Source: Clostridiaceae bacterium
GTDB taxonomy: Bacteria > Bacillota > Clostridia > Acetivibrionales > DUMB01
Direction of reading: 5' to 3'
Assembly (NCBI GenBank): GCA_012840085.1
Contig: DUMB01000024.1
Location: 1-60,062 of the forward strand
DNA: 60,062 bases
Both the position numbers and the translations under genes were made by a program. Each line of letters begins with the position of its first letter. Position 1 is the first letter of the stretch. Positions 35,600-45,800 of the stretch are shown here, in pieces. The notes under the pieces were generated by a model, which was not told the origin of the DNA, searched no databases, and saw nothing but the letters and a program-made list of their open reading frames with translations.

Positions 35600-36246
35600 G
35601 GGCATTACCACCTTTATAAGCATAATTTAGTGTTTATATATACCACTAAACTATTATTTGTAAATAAACTTATAAAATTCATTACCGGAGGGATTGTTTA
35701 TGTCAATCATAGGTAGGGCATTGCAGTAATGATAGCTTTAAACTTATACCTGACAGAAAAAGGTTACAGACTATAAACGTTATGGAATTAACATGTCATA
35801 TTTAAATATATTGACAATTTATAGAATTTTAGTTAAAATATTATCAATGTGTAAACATAAAAGGAATTTATTAGAAAACATTTTCACGCCCGATAAATAA
35901 GTTAATCTAAGAGTACAAATATCATATTTGAGTATTGTCCTGTACAGCTGTCAGATAAGCAGGGCATTGGTCTGAGAGTTTTCTTAATTTTTTATCCAAT
36001 AGGAGTAATGCTGTTCTGAAAACATGAAAATGGAGGTGGAGTATTAATCATAATAGGCCATTTCCAATATTTGAGTATCTTGGGGATTCCAGCCTTGCCG
36101 TAGAGAAACAATTAGCCGTATAGAAACAATAAACTGCAACTACACTGCTTTAATTGTTTTTTGCAATTCAGTCTTTTGGGATTTATTCCTGGAAACTGCA
36201 ATATAGCGTTAATATAAAATTTTTTGGGAATAAAGAGGGTGAAGTA
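35600..36246. other. Regulatory spacer between divergent YyaL-like and YesN-like genes
   Basis: It holds a consensus promoter (35811-35839) and then about 400 bases of leader without recognised riboswitch. GGAGGTGGAG at 36031 is an orphan ribosome-binding-like sequence followed by ATTAATC and no open frame of length. Confidence 0.5.
35811..35839 (+). promoter_or_regulatory. Consensus promoter of the YesN-type regulator gene
   Basis: TTGACA (35811-35816), 17-bp spacer, TAAAAT (35834-35839). Unlike the three other promoters of the locus, it lacks the TACAAAAAATCAAAA element, so the regulator may be made constitutively. Confidence 0.65.
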
Positions 36247-37860
36247 GTGTACAGAATGTTGATTGTAGATGATGAATCGTGGATTAGAGAAAGGATCCGT
36301 TATACCATCGACTGGCAGAGAGTCGGTATTCAGGTGGCAGGTGAAGCCTGCGATGGAGAAGAAGCTTTAAAGATGGCGGAGGAACTGCATCCTGATATTA
36401 TATTGACGGATATCCGAATGCCCTGCATTGACGGTCTGGAATTTGCCAGAATATTGAAAGAAAGAGGCAATTCGGCAAAAGTTATCATTATTAGCGGGTA
36501 TGATGATTTTGAATATGCAAAGAAAGCAATCCAGCTTGGTGCATTCGATTATATCTTAAAGCCGTTTGAGGATGAAGAGCTGATCAATGTGATAGCGGTC
36601 TGTACAAAAGAATTGGACAGGCTTAAGCAGAAGGAGGAATTACTTGAAAGAGCCGGAAATCAGATCAAGGAAAGTATGGCTATATTAAAGGAAAAATTTT
36701 TAATTAACCTGGTTAATGGTTATTTTCAAAGCGAACAACAGATTTACAGCTATATGGAATATATAGGCATAGAGTATAAAGGCACAAATTATATATGCTT
36801 TGTTGTTCAGATAGATGAGTGTGGCTCTATAGGGCCTAACCGGGATTGGGATGAGCATCTGGCTCAATTTGCTGTATGCAATATTATCAGAGATTTTGTG
36901 GACAAGTTAGGGGAAAGTGAATTGTTCTTTTTGCATACAGGGGAGATTATTTGCCTGATTTTTTCAAAAAACAGCAGCGACATATTGGCCAGACAAGTTA
37001 TGTCCATTTCAAATTGCATTCGCAGAATAGTCAGAAAAGTAATGGATATTACCGTTACAATCGGAATAGGAAGAACCTGCTCCACTTTTTTAGATATCTC
37101 AACTTCTTATAGAGAAGCGAAAAAGGCTTTGCAATTTAAAACATATTTCGGTGCAGACAGAACTTATGATATAAAAGGACTTGATGCAAACCTCAGGCTC
37201 TACAACATAAGGCCGCATGTCCTCCAACCTCTTTTAAACAGTATCCGGATTAGCGATAGAAGAAGTGCCCTTCAAAATCTTGACATTGTGGTTAAAGAAG
37301 CGACAAAGGATAGTGATGATTTACTTCCGGTAGATTTGAAACTTTTATACTTTGAAATAACATATCCCATGGTAAAAATAATTCTGGAGGAAAATTCTCT
37401 GATTGAAAATAGTTTATCTTTCAGCTTAAATTTTTTTGAACGCTTAAATATATTGCAAAGTATAGATCAGCTTAAGAACTTACTTAAGGATACAATAACG
37501 GTAATCATTGACTGCCTGCAAAAGTCCGTGAGCAATAAAAAGAGAAAAGTAATTGAAAAGGCTTTAGAATATATCGAAAACCATTATAATGAGCCTATAA
37601 CAATGAATGATGTAGCAAGTAAGCTGTATTTAAATGCTACCTATTTCTGCAAAATGTTCAAGGATGAGACAGGTGAGACTTTCACAAAATATTTGATGCG
37701 TTTGAGGATTCAGAAGGCTATTGAGTTCATGAATGATCCCACACTCAAAATATATGAGATTGCTGAGAAAGTGGGATATAGCGATGTCCAGTATTTCACC
37801 AAGATTTTCAAGAGTTTCCATGGAGTTGCGCCAATGCAATATAGAGAAAAAATAAAATAA
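36247..37860 (+). CDS. YesN-type response regulator with AraC output domain
   Basis: The 537-residue regulator has a receiver domain (MLIVDDESWIRERI at the start, phospho-acceptor in PDIILTDIRMPCIDGLEF, K in ILKPFEDEEL). A ~290-residue middle region follows that resembles a degenerate GGDEF-like linker found in YesN proteins. A C-terminal AraC HTH pair (~435-537) contains MNDVASKLYLNATYFCKMFKDETGETFTKYLMRLRI and IAEKVGYSDVQYFTKIFKSFHG. The start is taken as GTG 36247, since AGAGGGTG precedes it; an upstream ATG (36154) adds 31 poorly conserved residues. Such regulators activate carbohydrate uptake and degradation genes. Partner kinase gene is 180 bases downstream. Confidence 0.93.
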   Translation: MYRMLIVDDESWIRERIRYTIDWQRVGIQVAGEACDGEEALKMAEELHPDIILTDIRMPCIDGLEFARILKERGNSAKVIIISGYDDFEYAKKAIQLGAFDYILKPFEDEELINVIAVCTKELDRLKQKEELLERAGNQIKESMAILKEKFLINLVNGYFQSEQQIYSYMEYIGIEYKGTNYICFVVQIDECGSIGPNRDWDEHLAQFAVCNIIRDFVDKLGESELFFLHTGEIICLIFSKNSSDILARQVMSISNCIRRIVRKVMDITVTIGIGRTCSTFLDISTSYREAKKALQFKTYFGADRTYDIKGLDANLRLYNIRPHVLQPLLNSIRISDRRSALQNLDIVVKEATKDSDDLLPVDLKLLYFEITYPMVKIILEENSLIENSLSFSLNFFERLNILQSIDQLKNLLKDTITVIIDCLQKSVSNKKRKVIEKALEYIENHYNEPITMNDVASKLYLNATYFCKMFKDETGETFTKYLMRLRIQKAIEFMNDPTLKIYEIAEKVGYSDVQYFTKIFKSFHGVAPMQYREKIK

Positions 37861-37873
37861 AAAGCAAAAATTA

Positions 37874-37888
37874 TACAAAAAATCAAAA
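37874..37888 (+). promoter_or_regulatory. Candidate YesN operator, copy 1 (sensor kinase gene)
   Basis: TACAAAAAATCAAAA at 37874-37888, identical in the three copies of the locus, starting exactly 25 bp before the -35 box. Surrounding bases (CAGTCAGGTTGTTATA and CCAGGTATTAT) are also shared with copy 3. Confidence 0.7.
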
Positions 37889-37898
37889 GACAGTCAGG

Positions 37899-37927
37899 TT
37901 GTTATAACAATACAAGCCAGGTATTAT
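37899..37927 (+). promoter_or_regulatory. Promoter of the sensor kinase gene
   Basis: TTGTTA (37899-37904), 17-bp spacer, TATTAT (37922-37927). Same geometry as the promoter at 54104. Confidence 0.65.
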
Positions 37928-38041
37928 TAAACTATAATTTAGTAATGAGAACTGAATTTATGAAGAAAAGACCTATGACCTGGCTACATTTATACTATTA
38001 AAGTATAGTTAAAGAAAGGCTTAGGGGTTTGCCGAAAAATT

Positions 38042-39850
38042 ATGTTCATGTTATTTAGAAATGCAAGTTTCCGGGTCAAAATATTCATAATAATTTATAT
38101 TGCTATCCTTTTACCTACAGTAATGGTGGGAACAGTTTTATATAAAAGATCGGAGCTGGCAATTACTGATCAGACATCAAGAGTTGTAACCAGCAGCTTA
38201 AATTTTGCAATCCAAAATATCGATTCTTCACTGGAACTGGTAGTCGGGATGAGTGACCTGATACTAAAGGACAGTAGATTCACTTCTGCGGTCAGCGTTA
38301 AACACAAGCTTGAGGAAAAAGAAAAAATACAAAAATACGCAGGAGTGCGTGAATTGTTCAGCTATGTTTTGTCTATGATTAGTGCCAGGAATATACTGGA
38401 AGGCATGGATTCCTTTTATGTTTACATTACTAATCAGAACACAATTATCGACTCAAAGAGCACTTTCTATGAAGAGATTAATGAAAGCAACGTAGAGTTT
38501 ATACGAAATTCAAAAAGTGAAGAGTATAATGGCAAATGGTTTGTCTGTGATCCGGTTAATTATTTTACTATTAATAATATTAACAGCAAACTTGCCGGAG
38601 GTAAAGTTATCACATATAACAGGGTTCTTAAAGAAAGGGACAATGTTCTTGCTGTACTCGCAATCAATGTAAATGAAAATTTTTTAAGTGAATACTATAA
38701 AAAAATACAGACAGGTATTCCCGGAGAGTTTCTTGTTATGGACAATGATGAAACTATTATTGCCCACTCCGATAAAAGCGTAATAGGGAAAAAATTAAAA
38801 GGGAATTCTGAATTAAATAATAGGATTTCTAAAATGAACCGTGAAAACGGGAGCTTTTTTTTCAGAATAAACGGCCAGGATCAATTCCTTATTTATTCCA
38901 TCTCAAAGTATACGGGATGGCGGTACATAGTGATGGTTCCGGCATCTGAAATGCACTCAAAGATAGGTGAAATGCAGGAGTTTTTTACTATAATTATATC
39001 AATCATTGCTTTTATGGTGTTAGGAATTACTATTCTGTTGTCAAATATTTTTTATAAGCCTTTGGAAAAGTTGGTCTCAGCAATGCAGATGATTGAAAAC
39101 AGGAATTTAGATGTAAAAATTGATGATAAAAGGGCAGATGAGTATCAAAGAGTTTACAAGGGATTTAATGATATGGTAAGTGAGCTTAAGAGGCTTATTA
39201 AAGACCTTACAAACGAGAAAATCCTGAAGAAAGAAGCAGAAATAAAGCTTTTACAGGCACAGATAAACCCACATTTTTTATATAATACGCTTGAATCCAT
39301 ACATAGCATCGCCAAAATTAAAAAAGTCGAAGAGATAGCATTGATGGTTTCTTCATTGTCTAAATTCTATAGGATAAGATTAAGCGGCGGAAAAGACATA
39401 GTTACGTTGAAAGAAGCTGTTGAACTGGTTAAAGACTACCTGACTATTCAAAATATAAGGTTTAAAGGGAAAATATCATATAACTTTGATATTTCTGACG
39501 AACTGATGAAATACAAAGTGCCTAAGCTCATTTTACAGCCAGTTGTTGAAAATTCTATTTACCACGGTATAGAGAGACGAAAAGGTAATGGTATTCTCAA
39601 TATATACGGGATGTTGGAGAAAAATGACTTAAATCTTGTCGTGGAGGACAATGGAGTCGGCATTGAAAAAGAAAGCCTGGAGGAATTACAAAAATCTATA
39701 GAAGATGAGAGTTTTGAAGATTCAAAGAACTTTGCGCTAAAGAATCTTAATCAGCAGATAAAACTTAAATATGGGCAAAATTATGGGCTTAGTATTAAAA
39801 GCGAATATGGGCAAGGGACATGTGTTACCATCAGACTGCCGGCAGTATAA
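38042..39850 (+). CDS. YesM-type sensor histidine kinase
   Basis: The 602-residue kinase has a membrane segment (~12-35), a large dCache-like extracellular region (~36-315), a second segment (~316-340), HAMP (~341-395), His_kinase domain with the hallmark QAQINPHFLYNTLESI, and HATPase_c with LILQPVVENSIYHGIE and EDNGVGI. This is the normal partner of YesN-type regulators, sensing an extracellular sugar or a binding-protein complex. The ATG has no close strong ribosome site (AGGGG lies 15 bases away); ATG 38048 is an alternative. It is transcribed from its own promoter with the shared element, which may give positive feedback. Confidence 0.93.
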   Translation: MFMLFRNASFRVKIFIIIYIAILLPTVMVGTVLYKRSELAITDQTSRVVTSSLNFAIQNIDSSLELVVGMSDLILKDSRFTSAVSVKHKLEEKEKIQKYAGVRELFSYVLSMISARNILEGMDSFYVYITNQNTIIDSKSTFYEEINESNVEFIRNSKSEEYNGKWFVCDPVNYFTINNINSKLAGGKVITYNRVLKERDNVLAVLAINVNENFLSEYYKKIQTGIPGEFLVMDNDETIIAHSDKSVIGKKLKGNSELNNRISKMNRENGSFFFRINGQDQFLIYSISKYTGWRYIVMVPASEMHSKIGEMQEFFTIIISIIAFMVLGITILLSNIFYKPLEKLVSAMQMIENRNLDVKIDDKRADEYQRVYKGFNDMVSELKRLIKDLTNEKILKKEAEIKLLQAQINPHFLYNTLESIHSIAKIKKVEEIALMVSSLSKFYRIRLSGGKDIVTLKEAVELVKDYLTIQNIRFKGKISYNFDISDELMKYKVPKLILQPVVENSIYHGIERRKGNGILNIYGMLEKNDLNLVVEDNGVGIEKESLEELQKSIEDESFEDSKNFALKNLNQQIKLKYGQNYGLSIKSEYGQGTCVTIRLPAV

Positions 39851-39898
39851 AGAACATAAATCCCACAAATTATTTTGATATAGAAAAAGCAAAAATCG

Positions 39899-39913
39899 TA
39901 CAAAAAATCAAAA
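39899..39913 (+). promoter_or_regulatory. Candidate YesN operator, copy 2 (binding-protein gene)
   Basis: TACAAAAAATCAAAA, identical to copies 1 and 3, starting 25 bp before the -35 box TTGTAT at 39924. Bases 5' of it (AAAAGCAAAAATCG) are also shared with copies 1 and 3 in part. Confidence 0.7.
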
Positions 39914-39923
39914 GCTTAACATG

Positions 39924-39952
39924 TTGTATATATCTTCTATATACATTAATGT
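39924..39952 (+). promoter_or_regulatory. Promoter of the binding-protein gene
   Basis: TTGTAT (39924-39929), 17-bp spacer, a weak TAATGT (39947-39952). A poor -10 box would make it depend on an activator. Confidence 0.45.
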
Positions 39953-40263
39953 AAAGTCATAACAAATATGTTAAGGCATAACAAAATGGTAGGACCGATT
40001 CACGCCCATGCCATCGGTTTTCCTAAAAAAATATAAGGAGGTGAAGAACGAAAAATAAAATCTTGTAATTCACATCTGCAAGGACAAACATAATCATTCC
40101 TTCCGGCATGGGGAATAAAGGAATGAAAAAAAGTTTTAAAAGACATGATTATATATGCCTTTTAAAACTGCCAGAAAATCACCTTTCAAAAATCATATCA
40201 ATTCTATTTTAAAGCAAAGGACGGAAAATGTAAATCAAAATTTAATCAAAGGAGTGTAATTAA

Positions 40264-41340
40264 ATGAAAAGTCTACGTAAAGTATTCTCTTTAGTATTAT
40301 TGTTGACGCTTGTATTATCACTTGCAGCATGTAGTGGCGCTACCAAGACGAGTGACAAAGAGCAGGAAGAAACAAAACAGGCTGAAACAAAACAGGAGGA
40401 ATCAAAACAGGAAGAAACTAAAAAAGAGTCGGATCTTGTTGTTGCAGGCGTTGTTTTCCAGGAAGACCAGTTTATGAAGCTGTTGACAATTGGTTATCAG
40501 GATGCAGCTAAAGCTGCAGGAATAAAATGCTTGGTTGGCAATACCGGAAACGATCAGGCAAAAGAGGCAGAATTGATAAACACATACCTGGCACAGAAGG
40601 TAAACGGGCTTGCAATTGCTCCACTGAACTCCGAATCATCAGTAGCTGCGCTTAAAAAAGCTGATGAAGCGGGAATGAAAATTGCAGTAACAAACATAGA
40701 CTTGAAAGATGCACCTTTTATCGTGGGCGGATACACCTCTGACAACCATAACATCGGAGCTACTACAGGAAAAGCAGCAGCCAAATTTATCAGTGAAAAG
40801 CTCGGCGGAAAAGCAAATATTGCTATTCTTCAGTTCAAATCTCAGGTTCCGGAACAGAGTAAGGCACGTGTAGATGGTTTCCTTGAGGAAGTCCAGAAAC
40901 TTGGAGACGGTATAAAAATTGTTGCTGACCAGGATGCATGGCTCCAGGACAAGGCGGTTGCAGTTGCAGGAGACATTTTGACGGCTCATCCTGATGTAAA
41001 TGTAATATTTGCTGCTAATGACGGTGGAACAATCGGTGCCACTATGGCTGTGAAGAACGCAGGTAAAGCGGGTGAATGCTTCGTATTTGGAATTGATACA
41101 GGTGAACAGCAAATAGCTATGTTGAAAGATTCTGATAACATTCTGCAGGCCATCACAGGACAAGACCCGTACACGATGGGATACAAGGCTATGGAGGCTC
41201 TTATCAAAGCTTTGAAGGGTGAAGATATCAGTGCTACAAAAGGCAAGACTGAAATTGTGCCAGGTACGCTTTTAAGCCGTGATGACCCTGATGGAATTGC
41301 CAAATTTGAGGCTGACCTGAAAGCTAAATTAGGTGGCTGA
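40264..41340 (+). CDS. Sugar ABC transporter substrate-binding lipoprotein (RbsB-like)
   Basis: The 358-residue protein has a lipoprotein signal (LVLSLAAC, Cys 23) and a Lys/Glu/Gln linker of four near-identical repeats (ETKQ.E type, ~residues 32-55). A type I periplasmic-binding fold of the ribose/galactose group (Peripla_BP_4) follows: KAAGIKCLVGNTGNDQAKEAELINTYLAQKVNGLAIAPLNSES, then VIFAANDGGTIGATMAVKNAGK and VFGIDTGEQQIAMLK. It would deliver a mono- or small oligosaccharide to the RbsA/RbsC-like pair at 54-56.7 kb. Placement apart from those genes, next to the anchored GH38 enzyme, suggests the ligand is a product of that enzyme. ATG 40264 follows AAAGGAG. Confidence 0.93.
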   Translation: MKSLRKVFSLVLLLTLVLSLAACSGATKTSDKEQEETKQAETKQEESKQEETKKESDLVVAGVVFQEDQFMKLLTIGYQDAAKAAGIKCLVGNTGNDQAKEAELINTYLAQKVNGLAIAPLNSESSVAALKKADEAGMKIAVTNIDLKDAPFIVGGYTSDNHNIGATTGKAAAKFISEKLGGKANIAILQFKSQVPEQSKARVDGFLEEVQKLGDGIKIVADQDAWLQDKAVAVAGDILTAHPDVNVIFAANDGGTIGATMAVKNAGKAGECFVFGIDTGEQQIAMLKDSDNILQAITGQDPYTMGYKAMEALIKALKGEDISATKGKTEIVPGTLLSRDDPDGIAKFEADLKAKLGG

Positions 41341-41363
41341 TTTGTAACGTAAAATAGATGGAT

Positions 41364-41422
41364 GTATGAAGGTTGCCCTATAATGCCAATTTGTGGGGCG
41401 ACCTTCATACACGGAGTTTTTT
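41364..41422 (+). terminator. Partial terminator/attenuator after the binding-protein gene
   Basis: GTATGAAGGTTGCCC (41364-41378) pairs over 15 bp with GGGCGACCTTCATAC (41396-41410). Six Ts follow after 6 bases (41417-41422). Placement inside the locus suggests it lets only some transcripts continue, and it protects the 3' end of the abundant binding-protein mRNA. Confidence 0.7.
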
Positions 41423-41463
41423 GATAGAGCAAAGCTAAGTTCTTTTACGAAAGGAAGTGTAGT

Positions 41464-42852
41464 ATGAACTATAGAATGCTGGCAAGGATTTGTGTGCTTT
41501 TCCTTATCTTTTCTTGCTTGACTATTCCCGATATAGCTTTTGCTGACAGCGGGGGCTTTTCTTTGACATCAAGCGGTCAAAAGGTTGATGTCGGAAGTGA
41601 AGTCAATATATCAGTTCAGGCTTCGCATTTGCAAGGAGTATACGGGTTTGAGTTAAAATTGGAATACGATGAAGATAAGCTGCAATTTGTGGATGAAATT
41701 CAGTATGGTTTGGATGGCATAGGTTTTTATAAAAATGATAATAAAGGGACATTAACTATTGTATTCAGCCAGCTGGGGAATGACAAACAGGAAGTTGACA
41801 TTGACGGTACGATTTGTACATTGACTTTCCGTGCGGTGGCAAAAGGGAATGCTGAGTTTATATTAAAATCTGTTATAACATCTGATAAAAATTTAAACAC
41901 CACGGAATTTTCTCCTGATGCCAGAACAAGCATATCTATTACAGGAAAGTCCGGCAATATTCCGCTGGTGCCGATTGACATGAGTCCACCGTCGGCGCCT
42001 GTTGTAAAGGGAGTCGAAAACGGGAAAACTTACACCGAAAATGTATCGGCTACATGGACCGAAGAAGAGGGTACAACTACTACTGCGACACTGTCAAGGG
42101 ACGGGGAAAATCCGCAGGAATACAAAAAAGGTACTCCGATTAGCTTAAATGGCGACTATGTACTGGTGGTTACAGCAAAAAAGACTTCCAACGGGCTTAC
42201 GGCTTCGACAACCGTAAGATTCAGGATAGATATACCACAAGATGAAGATGATGACAGTGAAGATATTGATGAAGGCGAAGATAAAGACGATACAGTTAAA
42301 ACCTTTACTGATCTGGATGGCTATAGATGGGCAGAAAAGGCTATACAATTTTTAGCTTCCGAAGGAATCGTTAAAGGCACTTCTGAAACTACTTTCTCAC
42401 CTGGAAATAATATAATAAGGGCGGATTTTATAGTTCTTATTGTAAGAGCATTTGGATTTACTGCAGATGTCGATGACAATTTCTCAGATGTTGATCCTTC
42501 TGCATATTATTATGAAGCAGTTGGCATAGCCAAAAAGCTTGGGATTACAAATGGTGTCGGTAATAACAAATTTAACCCTAAAGAGAAAATCAGCAGACAG
42601 GACATGATGGTACTTCTTTACAGAGCGCTGAAGATAGCAGGAATAGATATACATGCTGGTTCAGGCTCAGATCTTGACAGATTTTCCGATAAGGCAAACA
42701 TTGCTCCTTATGCGGTTGAAGCTATTCAAGCACTTGTTGCAAACGGCATAGTAAGAGGTGACGGTACTTCCATCAATCCTCTTGGAAATGCTACAAGGGC
42801 GGAAGCTGCTGTACTCATATACACAACTTACATTAAATATTTCGGTTCTTAA
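41464..42852 (+). CDS. Cell-surface anchoring protein: cohesin + Ig-like + three SLH domains
   Basis: The 462-residue protein has a signal peptide (cleavage near AFADS) and a cohesin-type jelly roll (~residues 28-160: SGQKVDVGSEVNISVQASHLQGVYGFELKLEYDEDKL, then GTLTIVFSQLG and ICTLTFRAVAKGNAEF). An Ig-like module (~177-258, PPSAPVVKGVENGKTY), an acidic linker (DEDDDSEDIDEGEDKDD) and three SLH repeats (~280-460) follow. SLH binds secondary cell-wall polymer; cohesins bind dockerins. It should therefore present a dockerin-bearing protein at the cell surface. The next gene encodes such a dockerin. Single-cohesin SLH anchors recall OlpA-type proteins. Whether this cohesin binds that dockerin is an inference. 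Confidence 0.9.
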   Translation: MNYRMLARICVLFLIFSCLTIPDIAFADSGGFSLTSSGQKVDVGSEVNISVQASHLQGVYGFELKLEYDEDKLQFVDEIQYGLDGIGFYKNDNKGTLTIVFSQLGNDKQEVDIDGTICTLTFRAVAKGNAEFILKSVITSDKNLNTTEFSPDARTSISITGKSGNIPLVPIDMSPPSAPVVKGVENGKTYTENVSATWTEEEGTTTTATLSRDGENPQEYKKGTPISLNGDYVLVVTAKKTSNGLTASTTVRFRIDIPQDEDDDSEDIDEGEDKDDTVKTFTDLDGYRWAEKAIQFLASEGIVKGTSETTFSPGNNIIRADFIVLIVRAFGFTADVDDNFSDVDPSAYYYEAVGIAKKLGITNGVGNNKFNPKEKISRQDMMVLLYRALKIAGIDIHAGSGSDLDRFSDKANIAPYAVEAIQALVANGIVRGDGTSINPLGNATRAEAAVLIYTTYIKYFGS

Positions 42853-42884
42853 AATACATAAAAATGAGGAAAGGAGCGATAAAA

Positions 42885-45800
42885 GTGATAAAGCCTAAAC
42901 ATAGTTTTTTTGTCTTCTTTGTGGTATTGACACTTGTGATATCTTTTCTGGGCAACAACATTGCTGTTTATGCGTACGATAAAAATGACGAAATGCATCT
43001 GGTGCCGATATCCCATATTGATACAGCCTGGTTGTGGCCTTATGTGGATGTTGCTAAAAATGTAATACCGGATACCTGGTATAAGCAAATTGGATACTTA
43101 AAAAATAACCCCGAGTTGAGGTTTACTATATCTGCAATACAGCATTTGGCATGGGCTAAGGAATACTATCCGGATATGTGGAATGACATTAAAGACCTAT
43201 ATGCTGAGGGACGGCTTGAGATAGTCGGCGGACAGTTAGTTGAGCCAGATACAAATACACCGAGCGGAGAATCCCATGTTCGTCAATTTTTAATCGGACA
43301 AAAATTCCTTGAAGAGAATTTTGGCAAGAAGACTACCGTAGGATTTCTGCCCGATTGCTTCGGATTTTCAGGCCAATACCCTCAAATAATGAAAAAGGCA
43401 GGCATAGATTATTTTGTTACAGCAAAGCTCACATGGAATGATACAAATAAATTTCCGTACAATCTTTTCTTCTGGAAAGGGATAGACGGATCGAGTGTTC
43501 TTTCCTATTTAACTACAAAAAACTATGACCATGTATATAGTGATGATGAAATAAAGGCTACTTTAGATGCGTTGAAACCATACGGTGTCAACAGAGGATA
43601 TGGGTCGTTTGGAGCAGGGGACCATGGAGGCGGACCATCTTTAGCTGATTATGAGAAGGTTCTGAACCAGGATAAGGACCCGGCAAATCCCCATGTAATA
43701 TTAAGTTCGGCTACACGGTACTTTGACAGTGTGAGCAAGGACGACTTAAGCAAGGTACCGACATGGGAAGGAGAAATGTATCTGGAGTATCATCGCGGCA
43801 CGTATACATCCTGGGCAAGGCAAAAGCTTGAAAACAGAAAGAGTGAGATAGCTGCAGAGGTTGCGGAAAAGGCCGGTGCTATCGGAAAGTGGTTGGGAGT
43901 TGTTCCTGATGCTGGTGATGTGATTAATGATGCATGGTGGAAAATAGCTATAAACCATATGCACGATGTCCAGCCCGGTTCTTCGGTTCCTATGACGTAT
44001 GAGGAATCTTTCAACTTCAATGAAATAGCAAGAAATAAGCTTAATACAGTGGCCAATTACGGATTACAGGCAATGGCATACAGAGCGGATACAAGCGTGG
44101 AAAGCGGTGTACCGGTATTTGTATTCAACCCGTTGTCATGGACACGAGACGATATGGTGGAAACCACTTTGAAATTTGATACCATGGTACAGTATGTCAG
44201 GATATATGATCAAAATGGAAACGAAATGCCGTGTGAAGTACTTAATTCTAATGGTAATACGGCAACCGTAAGATTTGAAGCAAGAGATATTCCTTCATTA
44301 GGTTACAAGTTATTTAGAGCCGTGCCTGCCGATGAGCCATATTCAAAAGATACAGGCTTACGTATTGATGAAGAAAACTTTATAATGGAAAACCAATATT
44401 ATAAAGTGGTATTCAATCCTGAGACAGGAAACATTACCAATATATATAATAAGAAGGACAATAACAGGGATGTATTAAACAGCAAGAACGGTGAAGGAAA
44501 CGAATTGCAGATATACACCGACACCGGTGGAACATCGTGGCCGGCATGGGATGTAATCAGAAGCGAGTTAAGCCCTGTTGGAGGCGATCCTTATGATCCT
44601 ACTTACAGGCTTGGTGCAGACAGCTTAAAGTCCATCAAAGTGATTGAAAACAGTGCAGTAAAGGCAGTTATCCGTGTCACGAGAGAATGGTCCAAATCTA
44701 CATTTATCCAGGATATAATAATGTATCCGGATGTCGAAAGAATTGATGTAAAAACTTATGTTGACTGGCGGGAATCCGATAGAATGCTGAAAGTATCATT
44801 CCCGTTAAGTGCTGTTTCCAACACTGCCACCTACGAAATTGCTTATGGTGCTCTTCAAAGGTCTACAAACAGGGACACTTCCTTTGATGGGGCAAGATTT
44901 GAGCAATCAGGGCAAAAATGGGCAGATATAACTAATGAAAGTGATAACGCTTTTGGAGTCAGCATACTGAACGACTCTAAATACGGATGGGATGTTTACA
45001 GGTATAAGGACAATTCCGGTACCCGCATAAGGTTGTCACTTTTGCGCTCGGCAAGAACAGCTTCATCTGCAGGCTACGGTTATAACAATCCTGCTTCATA
45101 CCCTGCTATGGATCAGGGTCCGCAGTATTTTACTTATTCAATATATCCTCATAAGGGAGACTGGGCTGACGCACAGTCGGTGCAGAGGGCATATGAACTA
45201 AACTACCCTGTAAGTGCATTCCAGGTAGAACCTCACGCAGGTGTTCTTGGTAAAGAATTCTCTTTTATTGATGTGAATGAGCCTAATATAATTGCATCAG
45301 TAGTAAAGACTCCTTATGATGGTGGAAAGGATGAACTGATTATACGTTTGTATGAGTCCCAGGGCAAGGAGTCTACAGATGCACAGATTAAATTCCCGAC
45401 TGACATTAAGAGTGCAAAAGAGGTCAACATTTTGGAAGAGGATTATGAAGATGCAAAACCTGTAAGTATTTCAGGCAACACTTTGACAACTAATTTTGGC
45501 AAGTACGAGATAAAGACGCTGCGCATCAACCTGGATGAACCGGGATATGAAAAAGTAACGCAGAAAACAGCAAGTGTTGATTTGTATACACACTATAATC
45601 TTGACGGAATAAGCAGTGATAATAACCGTAGTGACGGAGATGTCGACGGCAGTGGAAAATCTTATGCTGCCGAGCTGTGGCCTGAACAGATAACTTTCCA
45701 GGGCGTACCGTTCAAGCTTGGGCCGGTTGCTGACGGATACAGAAACCTGGTACAGGCGGAAGGTCAGACAATCAGACTTCCGGCAGGAAATTATAAGTAT

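Larger units (their letters stand above)
39851..40263 (+). promoter_or_regulatory. Promoter and structured leader of the binding-protein gene
   Basis: After the promoter (39924-39952) the ~300-base leader contains a hairpin around 39989-40025 (AGGACCGAT with ATCGGTTTTCCT), an orphan AAGGAGGTGAAG (about 40036-40047) without a following gene, a CATTCC/GGAATG stem (40096-40125), and a strong stem AGTTTTAAAAG/CTTTTAAAACT (40132-40142/40159-40169). None has a T-run. These may stabilise the mRNA; I recognise no known riboswitch. Confidence 0.4.
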
